DNA of 64,000 nucleotides from contig JAYKAV010002972.1 in assembly GCA_035582835.1 (NCBI GenBank), positions 43,915-107,914 on the forward strand. The letters are read 5' to 3'. The position numbers and the translations under genes were made by a program. Positions within the stretch are counted from its first letter, which is position 1. Each line of letters starts with the position of its first letter. This document shows, one piece after another, positions 1 to 11,500 of this stretch. The notes beneath the pieces were generated by a model, which was not told where the DNA came from, made no database searches, and saw nothing but the letters and a program-made list of their open reading frames with translations. Source of the DNA: Phoebastria nigripes. Taxonomy: Eukaryota; Chordata; Aves; Procellariiformes; Diomedeidae.

Positions 1-59
1 AGCACTATACCAACTACTAGGAAAAAAAAATTAACTCTATCCCAGCTGAAACCAGGACA
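1..59 (+). mobile_element. Probable 3' end of an avian LTR, cut by the window edge
   Basis: The first 59 bases include an A-rich stretch, then TTAACTCTATCCCAG, and finish in CCAGGACA. From memory this string is a recurrent 3' terminus of an endogenous-retrovirus LTR in bird genomes, which would end with the canonical CA at 58-59. Only the end is visible, so neither the element length nor its target-site duplication can be tested. It could also be an internal repeat piece rather than a true LTR end. Confidence 0.4.
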
Positions 60-719
60 ATCTTCCAGATCATTTACCTGGGGACCTAGTGGTTCCCTTG
101 CTGGGTTCATCTGGGCATTTTTAACCTAATTAGTTCCGTGATAGCAGAGGTGCCTCAGGCACTGGTAGTGTCTTGCTCATTCCTGTTGTCTATTTACCTT
201 TTTAGTTTTCCTTTTAGTGTCTTGAACAGGAATATTTCAATTAAGTAATATCAAGCCTAAAAGTGGAGAATTTTGATGAAAAAAACAGGAACTATGGTTT
301 TGGTCTATGGTCTAATATTCTTTTGTCTAGTGGCCAAAGTCTGAGGTTCCTTTCCATGAAGACAGATGATTTTGAAAGAAGAGAGAACCTTTTTTGCATG
401 CAGGACATGTTCTGCGTATCTTGCTTTTGTCTAAAACCTGTGGATGATCTTTTAAAGGCTGATTCTGTCAATTCATATTATGTTGCATCTCTTTTCAAGA
501 TCTGAGGAACTGACACTTTTCAAATGGCCAAGAGTGTAAACTGACCCCAGAGATGCCTGGATGGGGCATTGTCCATGCAGCAAAATGGAGCCTGTCCTAG
601 GGTTCGAGATCCTTTTTCGTGTTGTATTGAAATACGGGGCAGTGTGTCCTTGCTACATGTGAACGGAGTTGTTTAACTCACTCTTGTCCAGAAGTGCTCG
701 GTTTTTGTTTGAAAATTAA

Positions 720-771
720 TTTTTTAAACTCGTTGATCATGTATTTTTTAAACTCATTTCTGGATCATGTA
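720..771 (+). repeat. Imperfect tandem duplication, 2 copies
   Basis: Two adjacent copies begin with TTTTTTAAACTC and end with GATCATGTA. The first spans 720-743; the second spans 744-771 and has four extra bases in its middle. This looks like a local replication-slippage duplication with no sign of function. Confidence 0.7.
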
Positions 772-2129
772 TTCCTTTTGAGTGGAGTAGTGGGAAAGTC
801 TGGCAGTGAACCTACAGAGTACACTAAGCTGTGCATTACAGATTTTAGCCTTTATTGGCAAACTTGACACTATGACAGCTGCTTCTAGATTGAGTGGTGC
901 TTGTGTTCCCTTTCTGAGCTCCTCATTGTCCCAGATGAGGACCCGAGACATACCACTATTCCTTCTCACCCACATGGCTTTGTCTCCTTCTCAAATAACC
1001 AAGGTCTGGGTGAGGTCATTGCTATATGGCTCAGTCTCCAACTTGAGACCACCATGGAGCTTCGAAGTTCTCCTTGGCCCACCTGCTTAGATATAGTGAC
1101 AGGCTATGTGTTAAGTTAGACTTCAAAACAAAAGAGATGCATGTTTCTTAGTGGTCGCAGAAGGGAAAGGTGGTGATGGAACTACACCTTAGAGTTCACT
1201 AAAGATTTTGTCTACTTTGTAGTGTGTTGATGGCTTGTCATATATCTCTCCAGGGGCTGTTATTTCCTTTTGTTATGCCCAGAAACACTGGGAAAAAGGA
1301 ACAATAAAGAAGATGGCTGTCTGTCAATCTACCTATACTTGGAAAATGAACAATTTAGACAACCATTTAACAGCTGAAAGGAAAGCACTATAATGTATCC
1401 TGGAAAGGGCAAATCATGTGTTCCATGGTGACAGACATGTCTCTTTCAAGCAGAAAATGTAAGCCTTTGGGCACTCTTACACTGTGTAAGTTCAGCTGTA
1501 GTGGTTTGTTAACCAGCAGACAGATCCACTCTAGGTTTCTGCTCGAGCACTGCAGAAGACTCCAGAACACATAATTGTTACCAATGCTGGAACTCAAAGT
1601 CTTAATAATGATTTTTACTGTGCAACTCAAAGTTAACATTTTTATTTCAAATGATGCTTTCCAAAGGCAGCTTTATGTTCAAAGTACTTAATTCATTTGT
1701 ATTTCTATAATTCATCATGCCTACTGTGAATAAGGAGTATCCTAAAGCTGTGTTTCCTCATGTATGGAAAGCCACGTATGGAAGTAGTATAACAAGTAAT
1801 GTGAAATTACTTTGACTTATTTTCTTAGCTATTTCAACTCCATGAACAATTCAGCAAAGATACAAACTTGAAAAGTTCGTGCATTGCCAGCTTCATCTGT
1901 CTGTACTGTTGTGGAAAACTTCCAAGCAGTTTTTCATGTTTGCTTTGGCAAGCGGTTACCAATGGGGATGGATGGTTGCTGTATGTAGCAAAATTTTGGC
2001 ATTAGTAGAGTTTTGTTTGTTTAATCAGTGTTTACCAGAAACAGGCAGAGAAGGGAGGCAAAGCTGCTCAGAGGTATGGTGTGGCCTCCATACAAGCAGA
2101 GAGTAAGCAGGGACTCTTCAGTTTGAGAA

Positions 2130-2156
2130 AATATATATATACACACATATACATAC
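2130..2156. repeat. AT/AC microsatellite
   Basis: An alternating purine-pyrimidine run: five AT units, then ACACAC, then ATATACATAC. It is a simple sequence repeat, likely variable in length. Confidence 0.8.
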
Positions 2157-2278
2157 CTGATGTCTGTAGAGCATCCATTAAATTTAGCTGTCAATAGATT
2201 TGAAATTGCCACCCAACACTACAGGGACACACAGGTTCTTTTAGGGATCCTTGGCAGAATGAGGACTGACCACAGGGT

Positions 2279-2970
2279 TGTAGTTATAATTAGAGCTTTA
2301 TTATTACATAAAAATTTAATAATCAGCATAGGTTATTGCTATCTAAAATTTCTAGCAGTTAGAGTATGCTTAGTGTTACAGACCGTTCTTAGCAATTATC
2401 ATAGCTTTCAGTTAAACAGAATTTCTAGTAATTAGTGTCGCTTTCTTGTACTATCTAGAGTTTTTAGTTACCTGGACCCTCTGCAGATCGGGTCAAATTC
2501 TTAATAATCAGCATGCAATACAATAACCATAATCTAGACTCAGACTTTACCTAAACCAACATGAGTCACTCACTCAGTCTCGGAGGGCACAGGCGATGGT
2601 GGGGGTGTCCCAGGCCCCCAGGGGATCACGGGTTTTGCCATTCAGCAGCAGTTCCGGTCTATGTCCCACTTAGGACTTGCAGCTGCTTGATTTTATAGGC
2701 ANTATCTCACATGCTGGTACACTTCCCTGTTCCCTAACGGGTGTCACCACATCCTGGCGACAGTGCTTGGTGGGCAAATGGTGTTGTCGCAATGCTAACA
2801 GGGCAGTTGTCTGTTTTATAANGGGGGTCATCACATCCTGGTGACAACCACAGTGTTGAAAAGGGGAAGAGAGAAGGAGGTGGTGTGTGATCAGTACGCT
2901 GACATATTACACCTGTTTATCTTAGAAAATGGTGTTGGTTATGCTAACCATATTACCGGGGTCAGGAACA
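2279..2970 (-). mobile_element. Endogenous retrovirus solo LTR, antisense (approximate ends)
   Basis: Read on the minus strand, this segment can start with TGTTCCTGACC at 2970 and end with ACTACA at 2279, giving TG...CA termini. A TATA box (CCTATAAAA) lies at about 2691-2700 on the minus strand, and an AATAAA polyadenylation signal followed by GCTCT lies at 2297-2302, in the right order for a minus-strand LTR. The flanks are CAGGGT (2273-2278) and GGGGGT (2971-2976), four of six positions equal, so the target duplication is suggestive only. No retroviral gene lies on either side, so it is a solo LTR. The exact family is not assigned and the ends could shift by tens of bases. Confidence 0.55.
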
Positions 2971-5900
2971 GGGGGTACCAGACACAGAAACAGCGGAAGT
3001 TATTTTTCACTCAAACCAAAGTAAATTGCCACAGGTTCCCATGGAGGCCAAAAGCATAACTAGGTTGAAAAAGTGGTCCAGATATAATCTCTTTGATCTA
3101 TTCAGCAAGTTCCTAAGCTACCAATTTTCAGAAGGTTAAATACAGAGGGATAATATGTTTGCCCTTTTTCTTATGCTCTCTCTGTAAATTAGGAATAGGA
3201 TTGAGGAAGAGAAAAAGAGTTGTTCTGGCCAGTGTGGCAGTTCCCGTACTGTCACAGTTGCGCTGGATACATAAATTGCAGGTGAAACAATATTTAAAAC
3301 AAAACAAANAAAAAAAAAAANGGAAGGAAAAAAAAAGAAAAACCCACTTGTTCTGCTATTACAGACACAACTGGTTAGCCGGGCTGTGCCTGCCTGCCTC
3401 TTTCTAAGGCTCTGCATGAAATTAGGAAGGGCCATGTAATATTGATGAGCCTGTGCATTGATTGTGATGAGGAACACAGAATTGCTGCTGGCTCTCTTTG
3501 ACACCATGATTTACAGTGACTTCCTGGAGGATGAGGCTGGCATTTTTGTAGTCATTATAAATGCTGTTGGAGTTTTGACTGCTCAGCTGCAAATGCTTGA
3601 TCAAAAATATAAATGTAATAACAAATACCTATTTGCATGCTGTTGTATGTGTAGAATAACAAGCTGCCAATTACAGTGCTGTTCAATATTAATATTTGGA
3701 AATACCAATTCTGTTGAAGATGTCAACGTATTTAAACATTTTGCAAGTGGACAGTCTAAATTGCACAAGCTCGTCTCTCTCAGCAATATGTGTGCCATAT
3801 GTTGCAGAGTTTGCATAATTCATGGCAGCAAGGTGTATAACTGCTGTTACAAAACTTGCATGAAAATCAGGATTTTGGGTATTCAGGAAACTGTGGGCAT
3901 ATATGGAGTATCCATGAGCTTTTATGTGTGGTTGCTTTATGTTTGGTTTGCAATCAGGTAAGGCATAGATCTTTTAGAATGATTGAGATCATTTTAAGGA
4001 GATTTACAGTAGCTGTCTGTAATATCTTTTACATCACGATTGATAATTATGCATGTGGTTTCATAATGCTAGAAGTTGCTTTTGTTCTGCATCTTGTTTC
4101 CTAAACATTTTAATGTGTTTTCTTGAAAAATTATATCCCGCAGACAGAGTAGCAAGCAGTAAAACAGGTGTAATGTGCTCTTGTAAATGTTTGAAATTAC
4201 CAGCGTTCACCATGTGCCAGGTATCATGGGAGTTGAAGGAATTGCTCTTTCTAAAGTTACTAGTGCCATTAGTGATTTAATGTGGAGAGAAGGAAAATTG
4301 CCGGTACTGAAAAGTGTATTAAGATGTAAAAGAGCATCTTATGCTTCTGAAGGATTGTTTTTATAGCATATTTTTGCTCTTCTGTTGAGGCACTGAAAAT
4401 ATTGCAATTCTAAACTGGTATCTCCTCTGCTTTAAAATGTTTTTGGTTTTGTTTTTTAATTAAAGCTTTTTCAAAATTACAGAAAACACTAGGGCTCAAG
4501 AGATGTTTTAAAAATAGCATTATTTCTAAAACAGAACTGCCCAAGACTTTGGTTTCACAACTGCAGAGGACGGCCAAGAGAAAAGTGAGATGACTCTTAC
4601 CCTTTTGATTTCCAGTGGGACGTTTTCCTTGGTGTGTCAGAGAGGATCTAACCCAAACAGCTTTCTGGGTCAGACCATTTAAATCAACTGTGGTCAAGGG
4701 AGCTGAAATGTCAGCAGGTTTTGGATCAGACCCCTGGGGGAGGTAAAAGCTCAGAAATACTTAGTTGTTAAGGGTTTTTTTCTTTACTGCTTTAAAGACA
4801 GTATGTGTATTATAATTTATAATTAATGACCTTTTGTAAAATTTCACTTAGTTCGTGTATCCGAATAGCTTTTGTATTACTTTTGCTCATACACATTCAG
4901 ATTACTGGAGTAAAATGAGGTTTCAGCACAATTTTTGCCTTTAATTTTCAGTTATTACTAATGCTGTGTACCTTTACATTTGTAGCTATTTTGCAATGTT
5001 GGGCTATGAAAATTTCCATGACTCTCTTCCATGCTTTTCTTTATTTTAACTACATTTAATTAGTGAATTTAACTACAAGAAGAAAAGAAGGAAAGCTAGA
5101 ATCGGATGAAGTTGTATCTTTTTTCCTTATTCTACCTAATTTATAGTAAGAGATTGATTATTGCAAGTGTAAGAGTCGATATGTTAGTGCCCAGAGAAAA
5201 TACTGGAAAATTCTGCTGTATTTTGTCTGTATGCCTTGTTTGTATATAAAGACAATTTCAAGTGCCTTTGTAATAACAGGGACAGGTTTTTATATTAATC
5301 CCAAACCTGTGCATCCAACATGAAAAAATGTAAATGCATTCAGTCATTTCTCTCAAAGGGGTCACAGTGGGGCTTAAACATGAAATGGTCACTCAGTGCT
5401 TTTGATCAGGGGTTTATTCTTTGTAGAAAGTCTGTACAGAAGTAGCACAGAAAATCGGTGAACTTGAAGACACTGAGCCGCGAGGTGAAGCGAGCGTTGT
5501 GCCGAATGTGGGCACCCAAATAGCATACGATGGTTCCTGTTCCTGTGTCCTCCATCCTCCTGGCCTGACTCTGTCTTCCAATATCAAGTATCACACATGA
5601 AGGACATAGCTTCCCACTCTGTGTCCAGTTACTTCTTTGTTTTCTTTCCACCATTGTTATAAAGTGCTTAAATAAGACATTACAAGTCTTGAAAAACATT
5701 AGAAAGCCNGAGCCCCACTTAGTAATTGAGAAATGGACTATGTGAATGCAACTGGTAGCTGAGCAGAAGGTGAAACAGAGCAGATAAAACAGTATTTAGG
5801 AGCTGGACACCTATTTTATTCTGGATTCATCCTTCTGGACAAAGCTGACTTTACCAAACGCATGACTGTGTGAAATCAGCACAGAAGATTAATAAGAAGG

Positions 5901-6798
5901 AAAACTACAGCTCGGAGACAAGGATAAATTCCCAACTGCATTAGGAGAGTGAGCACAATGCATTTTGTCATTTAAAACTTTTAATGAGAAGTTAATTCGT
6001 TCTTATTCCACGTGCTCCCTGAGATATGAAGCTCCCCAAAGCTCAGGACCTAATGCAGGCAGCACCTTTTCTGAAGCCACATCTGCTTCATGGTCGCCAG
6101 AATGTGCTGCAGGACTGCTGCCTGCCTGCCGTCAGTGCCTCGCATAGCTTTTTATAGCCAGCCATAGACTTGTGATGGTGAGTAGCGTGTTGGTGTGAGA
6201 CAGTCTGCTGATTGTAGACAGAGAAATATGCAAACTGATCTACATGTCTGTGCTTTGCATAGACTGAAGAAGTGTCTCAGCAAACAAAACAAATTACGAA
6301 CTTCCAGCTCTGTGCAAGAAAGGCTGTGGTAAACTTCTTTTCCGCAGGAGCTGTGACTAAGAGTTGCCTGAGTGTCCGGAAGGAGGGGGGAGGAAGGAAA
6401 CATCTTGTGATCCAGCACGATATGAAGGTTGAATTGAGGCAAAATGGGAGGAGTGCTTGACCTTGCTTCACCTCCTGGCATATCCATAGATTTTTTTCCA
6501 TGATCTCTATTCATTTAGGTTGTCTGTGCCACTTANCTATGCCATCGGCAGTGATATGGCTCAGGAGATGGCCTGCAAAGCAGCATGCTCCCTGTCCTGT
6601 ACTTTGTAAATGCAGTCTTCAAGAGAAATGTCTGCAAATCCCACATAGCATTCATGCCTGTGATGTTGGAAGAAGTCTTNCCGTCCTGTCTGTTGAGTGT
6701 CTCCCGTATCATGTTGTCACCACAGAAGAGTATTGCCTGTATGTTAAAAACCTGGCTGAGCAGAGGTGGTCCTGGCCAGGCTCTGCTTATTCACAAGT
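2971..6798. other. Non-coding interval, no gene seen
   Basis: AT-leaning DNA with an A-rich low-complexity tract at about 3292-3347 that contains two Ns. A 167-codon open frame at 3458-3961 has no recognisable domain and is treated as chance. A CpG-bearing patch at 5470-5540 sits just upstream, on the minus strand, of an AATAAA-like signal and is listed as a finding. No exon recognised. Confidence 0.55.
3292..3347. repeat. A-rich low-complexity tract
   Basis: AAAACAAAAC-type sequence followed by long A runs broken by GGAAGG and two N calls at 3309 and 3321. The Ns sit inside the homopolymer, which suggests base-calling uncertainty. The open frames read through it are artefacts of low complexity. 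Confidence 0.75.
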
Positions 6799-7216
6799 CT
6801 TATGAGGAGCGGCTGAGGGAACTGGGGTTGTTTAGCCTGGAGAAGAGGAGGCTCAGGGGAGACCTTATCGCTCTCTACAGCTACCTGAAGGGAGGTTGTA
6901 GCGAGGTGGGGGTCGGTCTCTTCTCCCAAGTAACAAGTGATGGGACAAGAAGAGATGGCCTCAAGTTGCGCCAGGGGAGGTTTAGACTGGACATTAGGAA
7001 AAATTTCTTCAGTGAAAGGGTTGTCAAGCATTGGAACAGGCTGCCCAGGGAAGTGGTTGAGTCACCACCCCTGGAGGTATTTAAAAGGTACGTAGATGTG
7101 GTGCTTAGGGACATGGTTTAGTGGTGGACTTGGCAGTGGTAGGTTAACGGTTGGACTTGATGATCTTAAAGGTCTTTTCCAACCTAAATGATTCTATGAT
7201 TCTATGAATCTATGAT
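6799..7216 (+). mobile_element. CR1 LINE, 5'-truncated 3' end
   Basis: This segment encodes the C-terminal end of a CR1 ORF2 protein in one open frame to a stop at about 7119-7121, with recognisable blocks [25 protein letters not shown] and [17 protein letters not shown]. After the stop comes the CR1 3' untranslated end (GGACTTGATGATCTTAAAGG, TTCCAACC) and the octamer tail ATTCTATG, about three imperfect units to 7216. The copy keeps only roughly 110 codons and has lost endonuclease and reverse transcriptase, so it cannot move. Its wording differs from the 30-kb and 61-kb copies (for example [12 protein letters not shown] in place of [12 protein letters not shown]), so it belongs to another CR1 subfamily. 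The upstream edge is set where similarity stops and may be off by some bases. Confidence 0.93.
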
Positions 7217-7999
7217 CTGCAGCTGTGCATGAGCCTGCTGCTCAGATCAGCTCCCACTGCTCTTCTGAAGCTTGCACAAAGCCCACAGCCGTGCACGAGC
7301 TTGGTTGCNTCTGTGTAGTTTGGATGTCAGACAGGAACAGGCTCGAATAAAGGCTTTACCCATATTGCATTTTAGGCCTAAATCTGTCTTGGATCTCAGC
7401 TTTGAAGTGTAAGGTGGGGCTATTTCTTCCTTGCCTTACGGCAAAGATGATAAAAACCTTTACTGATGATGAGGCTCTCTAAAAGGCAGATTAGAGCTGA
7501 TTTTTATAAAATCTGATGCATATTGTATTGAAAAAAATGTTAAGGAACAGATATGTGTGCGTTAGTTGCACCACATCTGTGATAGGGCATGAACCCTCTC
7601 CATGCGTAACAGAGGAAGAAAGACGTCACTGGACTTCTTGTGTGGGAAGAAAAATACCTGTCATAGTTTATAAGAAACCGAAAGTAAGCATGGATGGATG
7701 ACCTGACAGCTGACCTAATTAGAGAAGCGCTGACTATAATGAGGCATGCTCCAGCAAATTAACTAGTTTGTCCAAGGTAAAAGACCCTCAGCTTATGGCT
7801 GGGTGTTAAGGAGAAATACTTCTCTGCAATATTACTTAAAGCACAGTTCCGGAAAATACAGAATGTAAGCAAAGAATTTAATAACAGTATCAGTATTATG
7901 TTCATACTTCTGCTATAGATAAGGTACGAGTAGGTATCAATAGAAATGCAAAGACTGGGGTATTATTTAAATGTAAAATATTGCTAGCTCTGGTTTATA

Positions 8000-8056
8000 T
8001 TTTCATTTTTAGATTAGATTTTCATTTTAGATTAGATTTCATTTTGGATTAGATTT
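8000..8056 (+). repeat. Short tandem repeat, about 3 units of 17-19 bp
   Basis: Three consecutive units follow the pattern TTTTCATTTTAGATTAGA, with a one-base length change and a final GG for AG variant. It appears to be a slippage-generated minisatellite. Confidence 0.8.
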
Positions 8057-8502
8057 TGTGAGCTCTCCAGATTCATCCGCATTTCTTCTAGTAGTAACAG
8101 GTTGCAATTAATTGTCCCTCTTCTATCACAGGTGCAAAAATCTTCCTCCAATTTTCTTCTCTTTTTATCTTTATAGCATTGCTTTTTCAGTCAGCCGTCA
8201 TCTGACCTAAGCTCATCTTAGCATATACAAATTCTTTGGTTTTGACAGTTGCCAATAGTACTGACAGATTGGTGTCCATTTATTAAAATGGACACTTGAT
8301 TTGAAATCCCTTGGTTTCAGATGTCAGTAGATTTGTTCAATAAACAGTTCCATTTAAAAGAATGTTAGACTGAGAAATTTTGGGGTAGTAAGACTTGCTG
8401 TCAGATTCTAGGTTTGCAACATTTTTGAACATTGGTTTTGATCATCTTTTAAAGATTAAAATTTTAAAATACCAAACCAAGTAGTGCATTAATACAGTGT
8501 TA

Positions 8503-8567
8503 GACTAGTGTATTCTATTAAAGCAGAACAAGAAGTGTAGTAAAACAGTTAGCATAATACACTAGTC
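8503..8567. repeat. Inverted repeat with 12-bp perfect arms
   Basis: The left arm GACTAGTGTATT (8503-8514) and right arm AATACACTAGTC (8556-8567) are exact reverse complements, separated by 41 bases. Similarity extends weakly outward. It could form a hairpin or be the remains of a small DNA transposon; neither is established. Confidence 0.75.
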
Positions 8568-11500
8568 CACAATGATGGCATCATAAGACGATCAAGGAAA
8601 AATATATGGCCAATATTTCAGGTCAATCTTCCTAAAGGAAAAGATTTATTGAGCTTGCCAGTAATGTAATCATCTCTTGCTCCAAACACAATAACAGAAG
8701 ATTGTAAACTTTTAGGATGTTAACACCACTCATCTTGCTGTAGTAATGAAATACTCTAAGTTGAGAAGAAAAAAAAAAGAAAATCTAAAACCCCTGAGGC
8801 AATCCTGACTCCTCCTGACTGTGCTATGCAACAAGAAAACACTCGCATCACAGATACTTCTTTTTTAAGAGGTAGGTATATCAGTTATCACGCAGCTTTT
8901 CAGCGTACTGTCTGGAATTCAGAGCAAAGCAAAATGATTTCTGTGTGTAATTCTCCATGACGGTGAATCAGAGAAAATTCTTAACCCTGTCACTCGATCC
9001 TAAGTAAAATCAGTGTTGCGGGAGTGTGTGCCTCTGCCATCTCCGCCGCTGGCATGGTGTTTAGGAAGGCTAATCAGCCTTGCAAATTTTTATTTTGGTC
9101 ATGGGGCAGATGATTCAAGTGGAAGCTAAAGGAGATGGCCAGCTCATTGTACAGTGGGCACTATGTAACGACCAGCTATCGACTACCAACTAGGTTGATA
9201 CACAGCTGGGAAGTCTCCCTCTTGGAAAATTGTTTCCTTATGACACAAAGTAGTTCAAAATGTTGCTGTCCCCTCTACTGAAAGATATGAATGTTCGTGG
9301 TCTGTTTCAGTGGAAAGGAAGACAAATTAGTTTCACACAGGTTATGAGAGCTCTGTGGTGGATTACCACATCTCAGCAGCAGAGGAGCAACTCCTTTAAA
9401 TCATTGCTGCTGCTTGATAGGTGAACATTTGACCATATCCTTATGCATGACATGGATTGCTATGCTGAGAACGTGCTCTTTAGACCTTTTATAAATTTAA
9501 GCAAATGCATGCATTCCTGGTTGCTTTGAGATGCAGAGGACCAGAATCTAGTTTGCAGTTGCCCATCCTCCAAGGTTGTTTAGTCCTGTGTAAACCAGCG
9601 GGCATACTGAGTTCAGTGCCCCAAATTCCAACTCATATATTGTGTATCCCTGTAGAAGATTTGTCCAAATTAAAGTAGCTTAAATATTCATATGACCCAG
9701 CTTTTTAGACTAATTACAGAGAAAATAAATTAAAATACATAATCAGATCCTTGCATGAAGTACTGTAAGAAAGCTTTGTAAAAATTCCCCTGAGAAGAAG
9801 AAGTCAAGAAAGGTTTTACATAGTGCTTTCCAGTCTCTTTAATCTTGAGAAAAAGTTCTTTTACTTATAGTGTCAAAATTGTGCAAATTGTAACTAATTA
9901 TCCTCTGATTAGTTCGTCTTTACTCAGCTTTTATGAAGGGCAGGGGAGAGGAGATTTATCTCAGGGTGTGCTATGCGTTTGCTTTGCTTTGCCTCCTTTT
10001 CTAGGGGATAGGAAAAGAAGGTTTGGAGTAAGCCTCAGCGAGACCATCCAGTGAGTAAAAAGAACTCACATGTTACATGGAAGTAAAAACACTTCCACAT
10101 GGCATAAAAAATTATTTATCTGTCTGTCTTATGTTCTGTGGGTAGCTGGAACCGTGCTAAGTACAGACCAGAGACCAGGAGTAGCTGGTAGTGGATGGTA
10201 TGATACGACTTTCTTCTTCTGCCCTTGGTACCCGAGCAAGTAGAGAAACCAAAGACATTAATGAATGTATTGCTGTGTGTGGTAGATAGATCATGCTCCT
10301 CTAATTATACTGACAGGACTAAGAAACAGCCTTCCTCTGGGTAATTTGGGCATAATTACATCAATCCCATAGTCCTATCAGCCATAGTTATGTGTCTTTG
10401 CTGTAAAATGGCAGTGCTGAGGTGCCATTTTTGAGGCTGTAATGTCAAGACAATCCATATCAGGTTTTCTATTTGTTTAAACAGTGCAAGTTTCTTTATA
10501 AAACTCTCTGCTTTATATTTAAAAGCTCTTTGTTAGGAAGTGGTGTACACTGATAAAATGATGAAGGGAAATGCCAAGTCACTTTGATTTTAATGCTCAA
10601 CCAGCTGCTCTCAGAAATTAATACGTTAGCTATCACTTCACCACACCTTCAAAGAACAGTATTTAAACCTTCCTGACGTTTTTTCTTAACTTCTTTCTTA
10701 ACTGTAGGTNATTTATAAACCTCTAAACAAGTATGAGTCATCCTGCTTTTAAACTCAGTGAGTCTTCTGCACTGAATAAATATTGCTAGCCAAGAAAGGA
10801 AATTTCTCTTCAAAGAGAAGCTGAAAATGTGTTTAGATTTATGCTGTCATTCTCTACGTCAGCAAAGCCAAGCTTGCGTATGTGTGCACTCTAAATGCAT
10901 TTTACATTCTCTGGTGTTTGAAGCACACATATGTGTGAACCGGTTGTCGTAACAAAGATGCATGTACCTTGAATAAGTAGGGCTGGGCTGAGCTCATTAT
11001 TTGATGCGGCCCTTAGGAAGTAGCTGATGACCTTGCTGCACTCCCAGCTGGGACTTGTGGTAGAGCTGACCTCCTGGCAGTGGAAAAGTAAGGAGGAGTT
11101 ACCTCGGAGAGAAGTCCTTAAGCCCTCCTGTCACTGGTGGAAAGATGCTAGAATTTTGCAGATCTGCCTGGTGCTGGCTGGCATAACGTATCACTGAGCT
11201 CTCTGGACACGTGCTTGTCACTGCACATGTTTTATAGCCTTGTTTGTGTCGCTGAGGTTGAGGTTGATCAGCACTCTGATACTTTGACGGTGTCATTTTC
11301 CTATCCAGAACAAGCACTGATGCCGCTTGTTGTTGAAGTTATAACTGCATGTGAGGCGTATATTCGTATCAGCTGCTCTTCAGTTTTGAAGTCACTGACA
11401 ATAGGTAATGAAACAGACTCTGAGAGCCTACTGCTGAACACGGTGAGAAATTGGGATCAGATCATTGTTCTTAAACATACTGCTCAGTCCAGCTGTGCTG

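Larger units (their letters stand above)
60..2278. other. Non-coding interval, no gene seen
   Basis: Unique-looking AT-leaning DNA. The open frames here are short (under 100 codons), overlap on both strands and show no recognisable domains. It contains a small tandem duplication at 720-771 and an AT/AC microsatellite at 2130-2156. No splice-flanked conserved exon was recognised. Confidence 0.6.

Noticed and set aside
3458..3961. 167-codon + strand open frame
   Set aside because: No domain, Cys-rich low-likelihood composition, no splice-site or transcript signal, and it lies in intron-like DNA; long chance frames are expected in 64 kb.
5965..6147. Possible coding exon from a Ser/Ala-rich frame
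   Set aside because: No flanking splice pair consistent with the frame and no known similarity.
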